Notes: generated from the sequence alone by a model not told the origin. A DNA stretch of 64,000 nucleotides from Streptomyces lydicus (GCF_000717345.1 NZ_JNZA01000039.1:3726-67725), one strand, 5' to 3'. Positions 20,023 through 28,662 are shown, numbered from the stretch's first letter. Program-made: numbers and translations.

Positions 20023-20051
20023 TTGACCGTCCGGAACCCCCTGCCTAGGCT
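20023..20051 (+). promoter_or_regulatory. Housekeeping-type promoter for the glycine-rich protein gene
   Basis: TTGACC (20023-20028), a 17-base spacer, then TAGGCT (20046-20051). This fits the streptomycete vegetative sigma (HrdB) consensus well. Transcription would begin near 20058, leaving an untranslated leader of about 187 bases before the ATG at 20245. Confidence 0.65.
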
Positions 20052-20244
20052 CGAATTGGCGACTCCTCAAGAGCGCACCGCTCACGGAGTCTGCCTGATG
20101 TCAGTGAGCAGGTCGGAGCCCTGCGAAGCCGCCCCACCGATGTGCCGGGGCCGCACGCGTTGCCGGCGCCCGGTGATGCGGCCAGGAGCTCCCCATCGAT
20201 ACGCCGAGCAATCGGCAACGCACCAGCCCCGAAAGGGGACGACC

Positions 20245-20616
20245 ATGCGCACGAAGACCAGGACCCGTCGCACAGTCGCAGCACTGTGCGCGGTGCCCTT
20301 CCTCCTCCTGGCCGGCGCCGGCACCGCGAGTGCCGTTTCCGACACCGCACCCACCCACTCCTGGAGCTGCGACTCCTGGAGCTGGGACTCGGACTGCTAC
20401 GGCGGCCACGGCGGCCACGGCGGCCACGGCTACGGGTTCGGTGACGGCGGATACGGATTCGGCGGCGGCTACGGCTTCGGCGGATTCGGCGGCGGCCACG
20501 GCGGCGGCGGATACGGCGACGGCGGTCACGGATTCGGCGGCGGCTACGGCGGCGGCGGATACGGCGGCGGAGGCTACGGCGGCGGAGGCGGATACGGCGG
20601 CGGAGGCCGCGGCTGA
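20245..20616 (+). CDS. Secreted glycine-rich protein with Gly/Tyr/His/Phe repeats
   Basis: 123 residues. A classical signal peptide (MRTKTRTRRTVAALCAVPFL, then AGAGTASAVS) suggests Sec export with cleavage near residues 30-32. The mature part starts with a Trp/Ser/Cys/Asp patch (WSCDSWSWDSDCYGG, two cysteines) and continues as low-complexity GGH, GYGFG and GGGGYGG repeats to the end. Such compositions occur in cell-wall-associated or self-assembling glycine-rich proteins; no enzymatic motif is present. ATG at 20245 follows GAAAGGGGAC. It has its own promoter and ends in a strong hairpin, so it is monocistronic. Expression could be high, but function is unknown. Confidence 0.8.
   Translation: MRTKTRTRRTVAALCAVPFLLLAGAGTASAVSDTAPTHSWSCDSWSWDSDCYGGHGGHGGHGYGFGDGGYGFGGGYGFGGFGGGHGGGGYGDGGHGFGGGYGGGGYGGGGYGGGGGYGGGGRG
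20400..20614 (+). repeat. Glycine-rich codon repeat
   Basis: Imperfect tandem units of 9-15 bases, mostly GGCGGC, GGATAC and GGCCAC, encode the Gly/Tyr/His repeat of the secreted protein. Such runs are prone to length change by slippage. Confidence 0.8.
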
Positions 20617-20661
20617 ATCTCCTCGCCACGCCACGACAACCATCAACGGAACTCAACCAGA

Positions 20662-20689
20662 GGGGACCCACCCGTGCGGGCGGGTCCCC
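20662..20689 (+). terminator. Hairpin terminator after the glycine-rich gene
   Basis: GGGGACCCACCCG pairs with CGGGCGGGTCCCC around a very short loop, with one mismatch in a stem of about 12-13 bp. It lies about 45 bases after the stop. Confidence 0.75.
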
Positions 20690-20880
20690 TTGCGCGGCCG
20701 GGCACCTGCCACCGCCACACCGCAGCCGAGCGGTCTCCGCTGCCCGGGGGCCCGTGCACTCCCGCCCCGTCTTCCCCGGCCGCCACGGTTGCCGCGGAAC
20801 TCCTCCCCGGCCGGCCGCCGATCACGCAGACTCGGCACAGCGTGTTCAGCACTCGCCGGCCCACGACAGGAGCTCCCCGG

Positions 20881-21201
20881 ATGACCGAGACCCGTCAGAA
20901 CCCCGCCACCGCACAGACGCTGTACCGCGCGGTGGCCTTCGTCCGTGACGGCCGCTGGCACCTCGAGGTCACCAGCCTCGACAGCGAGCCCGACACCGGC
21001 GACACCGAAGCGCTGCTGGTGACCCTCCGGCCGGTCGACGGCACACCCGAGGAAAACGGCTTCCCCGCCGACGCGCTCCGCGAGCAGCTGCGCGAGAACG
21101 GCTTCGCACCGGCCGACCCCGCAGGGGGCGACGCCGGCTGGACCCCCGACGGCGACGACCGTTACACGGCCCGCTGCCGGCCGACGGACGAGCCCGCCTG
21201 A
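20881..21201 (+). CDS. Small acidic hypothetical protein
   Basis: 106 residues, soluble and acidic, without signal peptide or membrane helix. Recognisable patterns are LYRAVAFVRDGRWHLEV and LLVTLRPVDGTPEENGFPAD, which look like two beta-rich halves, and a charged C-terminus. Codon use is normal for the genome. ATG at 20881 has AGGAG about 11 bases upstream. It stands alone between the glycine-rich gene and a DoxX-like gene on the same strand. I do not recognise the family. Confidence 0.7.
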   Translation: MTETRQNPATAQTLYRAVAFVRDGRWHLEVTSLDSEPDTGDTEALLVTLRPVDGTPEENGFPADALREQLRENGFAPADPAGGDAGWTPDGDDRYTARCRPTDEPA

Positions 21202-21314
21202 GCCGTCGTCCGGCCCCTCACGTTTCCGGTCCTTTGGAGCGGTCAGCCCGCGCCGATCGGGCGGACCGGCCCTAGGCTCGATGAAGGGGCCGACGACGCT
21301 CACGGGAGGCTCCG

Positions 21315-21809
21315 ATGGTGTTGGTGCCCGACGCGCGTGATGTGGCTCCACGGCTGGTCACGGGCGCGTTCATCCTCAATTCCGGGCTGGAGATGCTGCG
21401 CGCGGACGAGGCGACCGTCGAGACCGTGCACGGCATGGCGGCCACGGCGTACCCGTTCCTGCGGCAGCTGTCCGCCGAGCGGTTCACTCGGCTGGTGGCG
21501 TGCTCGGAGGTCGCGGTCGGCGGTGTGCTGCTGGCCCCGTTCGTGCCGACCCGGTTGGCCGGGCTGGCGCTGACCGGCTTCTCCGGCGGTCTGGTCGGCC
21601 TGTACCTGCGGCTTCCGGGGATGCGCCGGCCCGGCAGTCTGCGACCGACCCCGGAGGGCATGGCGCTGGCCAAGGACGCCTGGATGCTGGGCATCGGGCT
21701 GGGTTTCCTGACCGCGCCGTGCCGGCGACGGGCCGCGGCGTCCCGCTCCAGGCGGGCGGCCGCGCGCCGGCACCACGGCCGTTGCCACTGCCCCTGCCAC
21801 TTCCACTGA
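21315..21809 (+). CDS. DoxX-like membrane protein with His/Cys-rich tail
   Basis: 164 residues. The pattern LVTGAFILNSGLEMLRADE, FTRLVACSEVAVGGVLLAPF, LAGLALTGFSGGLVGLYL and DAWMLGIGLGFLTAP gives about four membrane segments in the DoxX/SURF4-like arrangement. The cytoplasmic tail is basic and ends RRHHGRCHCPCHFH, a run of histidines and cysteines that could bind metal. ATG at 21315 follows GGGAGG at a normal distance. A TAGGCT -10-like box at 21273-21278 lies just upstream, but I cannot find a matching -35. The function of this branch is unknown; redox or metal handling is a guess from the tail. Confidence 0.78.
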   Translation: MVLVPDARDVAPRLVTGAFILNSGLEMLRADEATVETVHGMAATAYPFLRQLSAERFTRLVACSEVAVGGVLLAPFVPTRLAGLALTGFSGGLVGLYLRLPGMRRPGSLRPTPEGMALAKDAWMLGIGLGFLTAPCRRRAAASRSRRAAARRHHGRCHCPCHFH

Positions 21810-21869
21810 GGGCGGCGCCCGGCGGCGTCTCGGGTGTACCCCTGTGCGCCCGGGTGCGCTCGGCCGCCG

Positions 21870-22367
21870 TCAGCTCGTCCGGCGACGCCGCAGGCTCCGT
21901 ACGGCAGCGGCACAGCCCGCGCCGGCGGCGCCCGCGAGCAGCAGCACCAGCAGGCCCGTCCGGTCCGGCTGCTGGAAGGCCAGGTCCGAGCGCTGGTGGA
22001 GCACGAACCCGTCGTAGAACATCCAGGACACCAGGGCCACCACGGGCATGAGCAGCGGCCTGGCCAGCGCGGACACGAGCAGCGTCAGCAGGGCGAAGCC
22101 GGCGAGGGCAACGGCGAGGGTGACGGCGGTGTGGGAGGGGTGGGTGGCGTGGCCGGTGCGGCCGGTCAGCAGCAGGCCGGTGGCCAGCAGGGCGGCGGCG
22201 CCGGCGCCGAGCGGTACGGCCAGGTCGCGGGCCAGGGTGCGGCCGGGCGTCGCCGTCCGGCGCACGGTGCGCGGCCGGGGCAGCGCCCGCGAGCGCGGGG
22301 TGCCGGGCCGCGGGGCGCGGGGGATGTGCGGGCGGTGGAAGGGCAGCGGGGGATGGAAGACGGCCAT
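21870..22367 (-). CDS. Membrane protein, function unknown
   Basis: 165 residues. A proline/arginine-rich N-terminus (PPLPFHRPHIPRAPRP) of about 50 residues is followed by four hydrophobic segments: VPLGAGAAALLATGLLL, AVTLAVALAGFALLTLLV, LLMPVVALVSWMFYDGFVLH and GLLVLLLAGAAGAGCAAAV. The end is basic. ATG at 22367 is chosen because GGAGG lies eight bases upstream; the GTG three codons earlier overlaps that ribosome site. It is convergent with the DoxX-like gene and divergent from the APC permease, with the direct-repeat array between. No family recognised. Confidence 0.75.
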   Translation of the reverse strand: MAVFHPPLPFHRPHIPRAPRPGTPRSRALPRPRTVRRTATPGRTLARDLAVPLGAGAAALLATGLLLTGRTGHATHPSHTAVTLAVALAGFALLTLLVSALARPLLMPVVALVSWMFYDGFVLHQRSDLAFQQPDRTGLLVLLLAGAAGAGCAAAVRSLRRRRTS

Positions 22368-22458
22368 GGGAAGCACCTCCTGCCGTGGGGCCTGACGGCT
22401 CGGCCCCTACGGTCAGGCTGCGCGTCCCGGACCGGGGCGGGAGCGTTCCGGCGGTGTC

Positions 22459-22539
22459 CTTGACGCCGTCCGTACGGAGCGGCGGCGCACACTGACGCGC
22501 TCTTGACGCCGCCGTGACCGGCCTTGACGCATTCTTAAC
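22459..22539. repeat. Helix-turn-spaced TGAC direct-repeat array upstream of the APC permease
   Basis: TGAC occurs at 22493, 22504, 22515 and 22525, with TAAC at 22536: steps of 11, 11, 10 and 11 bases. Three units are exact CTTGACGC (22459, 22502, 22523), and the outlying one is also close to phase (32 bases away). Repeats spaced by one helical turn are typical of OmpR/PhoB-type response regulators such as PhoP, which bind head to tail. Here they would serve the permease at 22650 or the divergent membrane gene at 22367. Confidence 0.5.
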
Positions 22540-22649
22540 GCGGAGTGTCGCGCCAGGTGCGGGGTGGACCGTGGCCGGACGTCCGCAGTGATGCATACTC
22601 GCTGCTCGTTGCTCGAACCGACGACCGACGAACGGCAGGACACACCGGC

Positions 22650-24620
22650 ATGACCACCCCCACGCAGGCGGACCCCGCGCCTGCCGCGCTCCCTTCCCAA
22701 CGATGGCGCGGCTGGCTGCTGGACGGACTGAGCAGTCAGTCCGCCCGCCACCCCGGCCCGCACGGCACTCCGCCGGCCGAGCACAAGGGGCACACGTGGT
22801 GGCGCGTCATGTGCCTCACGGGTGTCGACTACTTCTCGACGCTGGGCTACCAGCCGGGCATCGCCGCGCTGGCCGCCGGACTGCTCTCGCCGTTCGCCAC
22901 GCTCGTCCTGATCGCGCTGACCCTGCTCGGTGCCCTGCCCGTCTACCGCAGGGTGGCCAAGGAGAGCCCGAACGGCGAGGGTTCGATCGCCATGCTGGAG
23001 CGGCTGCTGCCCTGGTGGGCGGGGAAGCTGCTGGTCCTGGTGCTGCTGGGGTTCGCGGCCACCGACTTCGTGATCACCATGACGCTGTCGGCCGCCGACG
23101 CCTCGGCGCACGTGGTGGAGAATCCCTTCGCCCCGGCCGCGCTGCACGGCGCGAACCTGTGGATCACCTTGCTGCTGCTGGCCGCCCTCGGCGCGGTCTT
23201 CCTCAAGGGCTTCCGTGAGGCGATCGGCATCGCCGTCGGCCTCGTCGGGGTCTATCTGGTGCTCAACGTCGTGGTGCTGGCCACCTCGGCCTGGCAGGTG
23301 CTCGCGCACCCGGTCGTGGTGGGCGACTGGTGGGGGGCGATGACCGCCGCGCACTCCTCGCCGCTGGCGATCGTCGGGGTGGCGCTGCTGGTCTTCCCCA
23401 AGCTGGCCCTGGGCATGTCCGGCTTCGAGACCGGTGTCGCGGTGATGCCGCAGGTGCGGGGCGAGGCGACCGACACGGACGCCGCGCCGGCCGGCCGGAT
23501 CCGCGGCACGCGGCGGCTGCTGACCACCGCGGCCCTGATCATGAGCTGCTTCCTGCTGCTGTCGAGCCTGGCCACCACCCTGCTGATCCCGCAGAAGGAG
23601 TTCGAGACGGGCGGCTCGGCCAACGGCCGCGCGCTGGCCTATCTGGCGCACCAGCACCTGGGCGAGGCGTTCGGCACCGTCTACGACATCTCCACCATCG
23701 CGATCCTCTGGTTCGCCGGTGCCTCGGCGATGGCCGGCCTGCTGAACCTCGTACCGCGGTACCTGCCGCGCTACGGCATGGCACCGGAGTGGACCAGGGC
23801 GGTGCGCCCGCTGGTGCTGATCTTCCTGGCCATCGCGTTCGGTATCACCCTCTTCTTCAACGCCAGCGTCGACGAGCAGAGCGGTGCGTACGCGACCGGC
23901 GTGCTGGTGCTGATGCTCTCGGCGTCCTTCGCCTCCACCGTGGCCGCCCGCCACCGGCGCCACCGCGCGGCCGCCGTCGGCTTCGGCGCGATCACCCTGG
24001 TCTTCGGCTACACCCTGGTCGCCAACGTCATCGAGCGGCCGGACGGCCTGAAGATCGCGCTGCTGTTCATCCTCGGCATGCTGCTGACCTCGTTCGCCTC
24101 CCGCGTCCACCGCGCCTTCGAACTGCGCGCCGTGCAGGTCGAGTTCGACGAGACCGCCGGGCGGCTGATCGACGCCGCGATCACGGCCGGGCCGCTGCGG
24201 GTGATCGCCAACGAACCCGACGAGCGGGACGCGGCGGAGTACCAGGAGAAGGAGTACAGCCAGCGCGAGGAGACCCATATACCTGACGGGCGGCCGGTGC
24301 TCTTCCTGGAGGTGACGGTCACGGACTCCTCGGACTTCACCACGAACCTGCACGTCCGGGGCGAGGAGCGGTACGGGGCGCAGATCCTTCAGGTGGAGGG
24401 CGCCGGCGTGGCCAACACCATCGCCGCGGTGCTGATGCAGCTGCGCGAGCGGACCGGCCAGGTCCCGCACGCGTACTTCAACTGGACCGAGGGCCACCCG
24501 CTCAGCCATCTGCTGCGCTTCCTGGTGTTCGGCGACGGTGAGGTCGCGCCGGTCACCCGGGAGGTGCTGCGGCGCGCCGAGCCGGACCCGGCCCGCCGGC
24601 CTCGGGTGCACGTCGGCTGA
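22650..24620 (+). CDS. APC-superfamily permease with cytoplasmic C-terminal domain
   Basis: 656 residues. The conserved start [20 protein letters not shown] and the second helix [20 protein letters not shown] are typical of APC transporters; about 12 membrane segments run to residue 490 or so. A soluble C-terminal part of about 165 residues follows, with [20 protein letters not shown] and [16 protein letters not shown]. The layout resembles large APC permeases, some of which (KimA-like) move potassium, but I cannot fix the substrate. ATG at 22650 is preferred over an upstream GTG at 22545 because GGCAGGA precedes it and the upstream stretch overlaps the control region. Regulation by the direct-repeat array is likely. 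Confidence 0.82.
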   Translation: MTTPTQADPAPAALPSQRWRGWLLDGLSSQSARHPGPHGTPPAEHKGHTWWRVMCLTGVDYFSTLGYQPGIAALAAGLLSPFATLVLIALTLLGALPVYRRVAKESPNGEGSIAMLERLLPWWAGKLLVLVLLGFAATDFVITMTLSAADASAHVVENPFAPAALHGANLWITLLLLAALGAVFLKGFREAIGIAVGLVGVYLVLNVVVLATSAWQVLAHPVVVGDWWGAMTAAHSSPLAIVGVALLVFPKLALGMSGFETGVAVMPQVRGEATDTDAAPAGRIRGTRRLLTTAALIMSCFLLLSSLATTLLIPQKEFETGGSANGRALAYLAHQHLGEAFGTVYDISTIAILWFAGASAMAGLLNLVPRYLPRYGMAPEWTRAVRPLVLIFLAIAFGITLFFNASVDEQSGAYATGVLVLMLSASFASTVAARHRRHRAAAVGFGAITLVFGYTLVANVIERPDGLKIALLFILGMLLTSFASRVHRAFELRAVQVEFDETAGRLIDAAITAGPLRVIANEPDERDAAEYQEKEYSQREETHIPDGRPVLFLEVTVTDSSDFTTNLHVRGEERYGAQILQVEGAGVANTIAAVLMQLRERTGQVPHAYFNWTEGHPLSHLLRFLVFGDGEVAPVTREVLRRAEPDPARRPRVHVG

Positions 24621-24701
24621 CGTCCGGGGCGTCGAGCGGCCCCGGGCCCCGGCTACGGGCGGTGGGCCGCAGCCCCGCCCTCCCTACCTCTCCACCAGAC
24701 C

Positions 24702-24728
24702 CGCCCACCCCCCGAAGGGGGGTGGGCG
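24702..24728. terminator. Perfect 12-bp hairpin between convergent genes
   Basis: CGCCCACCCCCC and GGGGGGTGGGCG pair perfectly around GAA. It lies between the APC permease (plus) and a small membrane gene (minus), so it can serve both. An A8 run follows at 24735-24742, which gives T8 on the other strand but on the wrong side for a canonical U-tract. Confidence 0.75.
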
Positions 24729-24763
24729 GTGGGGAAAAAAAATACGTACACGTCGCGGCGGCC

Positions 24764-24991
24764 TCAGTTCCGGCGGCCGGCCGCCTTCGCGCGGGTGTGT
24801 GACCAGCCGGCCAGCAGGACTCCGACGGCGACCAGCGCCGCGTGGGCGGCCAGGACGGGCCCGAATCCCCCGCCCAGCCAGCCGAGCAGCCCGGTGTTGT
24901 CGTGGTCGAAGAGCAGCCGGATCGCCCCCTGGGCGAAGACCACCGTCATGGCCGCACCGACGATCTGCAGGACGTCGTACTTCATGGTCAC
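24764..24991 (-). CDS. Small two-helix membrane protein
   Basis: 75 residues with hydrophobic segments IVGAAMTVVFAQGAIRLLF and FGPVLAAHAALVAVGVLLAG joined by a short polar loop (DHDNTG), and a basic end (HTRAKAAGRRN). GTG at 24991 is chosen because GAGAGGA lies five bases before it; the ATG two codons later is the alternative. It is divergent from the TetR-type gene at 25125 with an AT-rich 133-base spacer that should carry both promoters. It may be a target of that regulator. Function unknown. Confidence 0.65.
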   Translation of the reverse strand: MTMKYDVLQIVGAAMTVVFAQGAIRLLFDHDNTGLLGWLGGGFGPVLAAHAALVAVGVLLAGWSHTRAKAAGRRN

Positions 24992-25124
24992 CGAAGTCCT
25001 CTCGAAGATTTCCGTTTGCCCCCTCAGGACGTTACGAACGTATCATTGAGTGAGAGGCGAAAGTCCCTTTAATTGGCAGGGGAATTCGCTTTACGTCACA
25101 CAATTTAAGGGGCCGCGGAAAGAA

Positions 25125-25955
25125 ATGGTGCGTGACGAAAAGGGGGCGGCGACCGGGCCTGTGTGCCGGATGTGCCGTACGGCCCTCAGCCCGGCGGGAC
25201 GCGGCCGGCCCGCGCTGTACTGCTCGCGCAGCTGCCAGGCCAAGGCGTACCGGCGGCGCAGACAGGCCCCTCCGCCGCCGCCCGAACGGCCGGCGGCGGG
25301 CGGTACGCAGGCCCCTCGGCGCCGGCAGATCGCCGAGGCGCTCTGGCGGATCGCCGCCGAGCGGGGGCTGCACGAGGCGAGCCTGCGGGAGGTGGCCGCC
25401 GAGGCCGGGGTGTCGCTGCGGGCGGTGCAGTACCACTTCGAGAGCAAGCACCAGCTACTGGTGGACGCGCTGCACCTGCTCCACGACGACAACGAGCGGA
25501 TCGCCCGCTCCCGTATCGACCACGACCCCGCCGACCCGCGCGCCCTGCTGCGCGCCGTACTCGAGGAGTTCCTGCCCGTCGACGCCCAACGTGCCACCGC
25601 ACTGCGGGTGTTCGCGGCCTACTACGCCCGCAGCCTGACCGACCCCGCGCTCGCCGCGGTCTTCCTGGCCGCCGAGCAGCCCCTGGAGCGGCTGGTGGCG
25701 GATCTGATCGAGGCGGCGCAGGCGACGGGGCACACGGCTCCCGGTCTCGACGCCTGGCGGGAGGCCGACCTGCTGGTCTCCGGGGCGGTGGGGCTGGGCG
25801 GTGACGTCCTGCACGGGCGCCGCACGCTGGCGGACGTACGGCGCACCCTCGACTACCACCTCGACAAGATCTTCGCCGGTAACCCGGCGCGCTCGGCGCG
25901 GGTCCCCGGCGAAGGGGCAAGCGGGCGCGGTCAGCGGGTGGCGGGCTCCGGATAG
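25125..25955 (+). CDS. TetR-family regulator with N-terminal Cys zinc-finger-like module
   Basis: 276 residues. Before the TetR domain is a short cysteine module: CRMCRTALSPAGRG, then YCSRSCQAKAYRRRR, i.e. two CxxC/CxxxC pairs followed by a basic helix, then a Pro-rich linker. The TetR helix-turn-helix follows (about 80-125): IAEALWRIAAERGLHEASL, REVAAEAGVSLRAVQYHF, and a helical ligand domain with ADLLVSGAVGLGGDVLHG. The Cys module suggests a zinc-bound extra DNA or protein contact. ATG at 25125 has only GCGGAAAG upstream. The divergent small membrane gene is a plausible target. Confidence 0.82.
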   Translation: MVRDEKGAATGPVCRMCRTALSPAGRGRPALYCSRSCQAKAYRRRRQAPPPPPERPAAGGTQAPRRRQIAEALWRIAAERGLHEASLREVAAEAGVSLRAVQYHFESKHQLLVDALHLLHDDNERIARSRIDHDPADPRALLRAVLEEFLPVDAQRATALRVFAAYYARSLTDPALAAVFLAAEQPLERLVADLIEAAQATGHTAPGLDAWREADLLVSGAVGLGGDVLHGRRTLADVRRTLDYHLDKIFAGNPARSARVPGEGASGRGQRVAGSG

Positions 25956-26280
25956 AACTCGCGCGCACCGCCAGCGGCCCCCTTCGTCCGCGTAACGCTC
26001 GCATGACAGCCCTTCGAACCGAGCACATCGTTACGGCCCTACCGCCCGGTAAGCGCCAAGGTATCGGCTATACCCAGTAAGCCAGTTGATGCGTGAAATA
26101 GGACAGATAGTGCACATCTCTCGCCCGTGACGGCTCGGCGGTCCGACGCCTTCGACTCGAAGGGGAACTGGAGCTTCGTACCTATGGACCATCTGTTAAT
26201 CTGCCCGCTCCTGGATGTTCCTCCATCTCTCCGCCCCCAAAGCACCCCTCCATCGCCGGGTGCAGCGAGGTGTCGCGTAC
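25956..26280. other. Intergenic region before the helix-turn-helix gene
   Basis: 325 bases, clearly lower in GC than the flanks. It contains the inverted repeat CCTTCGACTCGAAGG (26149-26163, 7-bp arms with one central base) and AT-rich stretches near 26080-26120 and 26185-26200 that could hold a promoter for 26281. I see no convincing ORF or RNA gene. Confidence 0.45.
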
Positions 26281-27006
26281 GTGTACAGCACTCCCTTCTC
26301 TCCTGCAGAGGCCAGATCCGCGCGGGCCCGGGTGGGCCTGACCACGGCTCAGGTCGCCCAGTCCATGACGGCGTGCGGCGAGCCGGTACGTCCCGAGCTC
26401 ATCGACGCCTGGGAGTACGGCTCCCAGGCGCCGACCGAGGGGCAGCTCTTCGTGCTGGCCGACGTCCTGTGGTGCCCGCCGACCACGCTGATGGGCATCG
26501 AGCCCCGCACCCTGGCCGAGCACCGCATGGCCCGGCAGCTGAGCGTGGAGCGGCTGTCCCAGCTCATCGGGATGGACCCGGCCGGGTACCGGGCGGCGGA
26601 GTCCGCGCGGCAGTGGAGCGGTGACTACCGCCAGACCAAGGCGTTGGTGGAGGCGCTGGGGCTGTCGCTGCGCAAACTCATCGGGGTGATGGGGCGGGAC
26701 GAGGAACTCTCGGGGCACCTGCGGTCGGCGATCGAGGGGCGCTGGAAGGCGCATGTCGCACCGGTCATCGAGATCACCACGCTGAACAAGACGCGGGTGA
26801 GCGACGCGCTGCGCACCATGCACGCCGAGTTCGCGGAGTTCTCCGAGCGCTACATGGGACATCTGGTGGCGCGTAACGCCGACTCCCGGCTCAAGGAGAT
26901 CGCGGCCGAGCGCTCGGCGTATCTGCGCCGGCTGGTCGACCACTTCTGGGAGCTGATCGGCGAGGCGGGCGAGGCCCCGCCGTTCAACACGGTGACCACC
27001 CACTGA
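26281..27006 (+). CDS. Helix-turn-helix DNA-binding protein (XRE-like)
   Basis: 241 residues. The N-terminal half holds helix-turn-helix-like segments: ARSARARVGLTTAQVAQSM with LIDAWEYGSQAPTEGQLFVLAD, and a second similar one, HRMARQLSVERLSQLIGMDP with YRAAESARQWSGDY. This gives two XRE-like domains in tandem. The C-terminal half is helical and charged (SDALRTMHAEFAEFSERYMG, LKEIAAERSAYLRRLVDHFW) and may be a dimerisation region. GTG at 26281 is chosen over 26215 because GCGAGG lies about 10 bases upstream. The gene is monocistronic and convergent with the NCS2 permease. Targets unknown. Confidence 0.75.
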   Translation: MYSTPFSPAEARSARARVGLTTAQVAQSMTACGEPVRPELIDAWEYGSQAPTEGQLFVLADVLWCPPTTLMGIEPRTLAEHRMARQLSVERLSQLIGMDPAGYRAAESARQWSGDYRQTKALVEALGLSLRKLIGVMGRDEELSGHLRSAIEGRWKAHVAPVIEITTLNKTRVSDALRTMHAEFAEFSERYMGHLVARNADSRLKEIAAERSAYLRRLVDHFWELIGEAGEAPPFNTVTTH

Positions 27007-27040
27007 CCCCGGGGCGGGCCGGCGAGGGCCCGCCCCCGGG
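27007..27040. terminator. GC-rich hairpin between convergent genes
   Basis: CCCCGGGGCGGGCC pairs with GGCCCGCCCCCGGG with one bulged base around GGCGAG, between the stops of the helix-turn-helix gene and the NCS2 permease. Confidence 0.6.
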
Positions 27041-27057
27041 TGCGGAGCCGACGCCGC

Positions 27058-28662
27058 TCAGTGTGTCGGCAGACCCCAGTGCGGTCCCTGCTGGCCCGGC
27101 TGGCCCGGCTGGCCGTACGGCGCCTGGGGCGGCTGGGGAGACTGCGGTCCGTGCGGTCCCTGGGGGGCGTACGGGCCGTACGGGTCGGCCGGCTGGTACC
27201 CGCCCTGTGGCTCGTAGCCGCCGGCCGGCTCCTGCACCGCCGTCAGGTGCGGTGCGTCCGCGTCCGCGTCGTCGTCCTCGATCTCGTCCCAGTCGATCTC
27301 GATCGCCGAGCGGCGGGTGAAGACGTTGAAGAGCAGGTTGAGCAGGATCGCGGTCAGACCGCCCAGCGTGATCCCGCTGTTGAGGACCGCGCGGACGTCC
27401 TCCGGCATCCGGTCGAAGAACGGCGCGACCGCGGTGGGCAGCATCGCGGCACCGAGGCTGACGGCGAGGATGAGCGCATTGCGCTCCTCGCGCAGATCGA
27501 CCTTGCCGAGAATCTGGATGCCGACCGTGGCGACCATGCCGAACATGGAAATCGCCGCACCACCGAGCACCGGATGCGGAATTGCGGCGACCAGGCTGCC
27601 CGCCTTCGGCAGCAGACCCAGGACGATCATGAAGCCGCCGGCCGCGACCACCACGAAGCGGCTCATCACCTTGGACATCCGCACCAGGCCGATGTTTTCG
27701 GCAAAGGCCACGTAGGGGAAGGAATTGAAAATTCCGCCGAGCACGGTCGCCACACCGTCGGCGCGCAGCGCCCGGGCCACCGTGTCGTTGTCGACCCGCT
27801 TGCGCGTGATCTCCCCGATGGCATAGACGTCGCCGGTGGTCTCCACCATCGTGATCAGCATGACGACGAGCATCGCGATGATGGGGAACACCTCGAACTT
27901 CGGCATTCCGTAGTGGAAGGGCGTGCTGACGCCGAACCAGTCGGCCTTCTGCACCGCGCTGAAATCCACATCGCCGAGGAGCCAGGCGACCCCGGTGCCG
28001 CCGATAAGGCCGAGCAGAACCGCGAGACTGCTCAGGTACGGCTTGCCGATACGGACCACGGCGAGAATGAACAGCAGGGTTCCCAGGGCATATCCGAGGT
28101 TCTTGAGGTCACCGTATTCGGGCTTGCCCATCAACTGCGCACCGCCGGCCGCGTCCTGCAGTGCCTGCGGTATCAGCGTGAGGCCGATGATGGTGAGGAT
28201 CGTGCCGATGACGACCGGCGGGAAGTACTTCACCAGCTTGCTGAAGAACGGGGCGAACAGGAAGGTCGCGATGCCCGCGGTGATCACCGCGCCGTAGACC
28301 ACGAGGAGCCCGGCGGTGCCGCCGCCGGCGCCCTGGCCGATGGCGATCATCGGGGAGACCGCGGTAAAGGTGACGCCCTGGACCAGCGGCATCCTCGCGC
28401 CGATCCGCCATACCCCGAGGGCCTGGATGATCGAGGCGATTCCGCAGGTCAGCAGGTCCGCGTTGATCAGATAGACAAGCTGTTCGTGGGAGAGCTCCAG
28501 GGCATTGCCGAGCAGGATCGGGACGATCACCGCGGCCGCGTAGAAGGCGAGGACGTGCTGGAAACCGTAGAGCGTGAGTTTGCCGACGGGGAGCACCTCG
28601 TCGACGGGGTGTGCCCGCTGGCGGGAGAACGTCTGGGGGTCTTGTCGGGGGACTCGTGCCAT
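27058..28662 (-). CDS. Nucleobase:cation symporter 2 family permease (purine/xanthine/urate type) with P/Q/G/Y-rich tail
   Basis: 534 residues. NCS2 hallmarks are the first helix GFQHVLAFYAAAVIVPILLG, the QGVTFTAVSPMIAIGQGAGG segment and the signature VMLITMVETTGDVYAIGEIT. About 12-14 membrane segments run to residue 445. An acidic stretch (EIDWDEIEDDDADADAP) leads to a tail of about 55 residues rich in Pro, Gln, Gly and Tyr (GGYEPQGGYQPADPYG), which is not part of the transport fold. The family imports xanthine, urate or uracil with a cation; the ETTGD motif favours purines. ATG at 28662 follows GAAGGCAAGG. No catabolic gene for purines lies next to it, though a molybdenum hydroxylase is 14 kb away. 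Confidence 0.88.
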   Translation of the reverse strand: MARVPRQDPQTFSRQRAHPVDEVLPVGKLTLYGFQHVLAFYAAAVIVPILLGNALELSHEQLVYLINADLLTCGIASIIQALGVWRIGARMPLVQGVTFTAVSPMIAIGQGAGGGTAGLLVVYGAVITAGIATFLFAPFFSKLVKYFPPVVIGTILTIIGLTLIPQALQDAAGGAQLMGKPEYGDLKNLGYALGTLLFILAVVRIGKPYLSSLAVLLGLIGGTGVAWLLGDVDFSAVQKADWFGVSTPFHYGMPKFEVFPIIAMLVVMLITMVETTGDVYAIGEITRKRVDNDTVARALRADGVATVLGGIFNSFPYVAFAENIGLVRMSKVMSRFVVVAAGGFMIVLGLLPKAGSLVAAIPHPVLGGAAISMFGMVATVGIQILGKVDLREERNALILAVSLGAAMLPTAVAPFFDRMPEDVRAVLNSGITLGGLTAILLNLLFNVFTRRSAIEIDWDEIEDDDADADAPHLTAVQEPAGGYEPQGGYQPADPYGPYAPQGPHGPQSPQPPQAPYGQPGQPGQQGPHWGLPTH

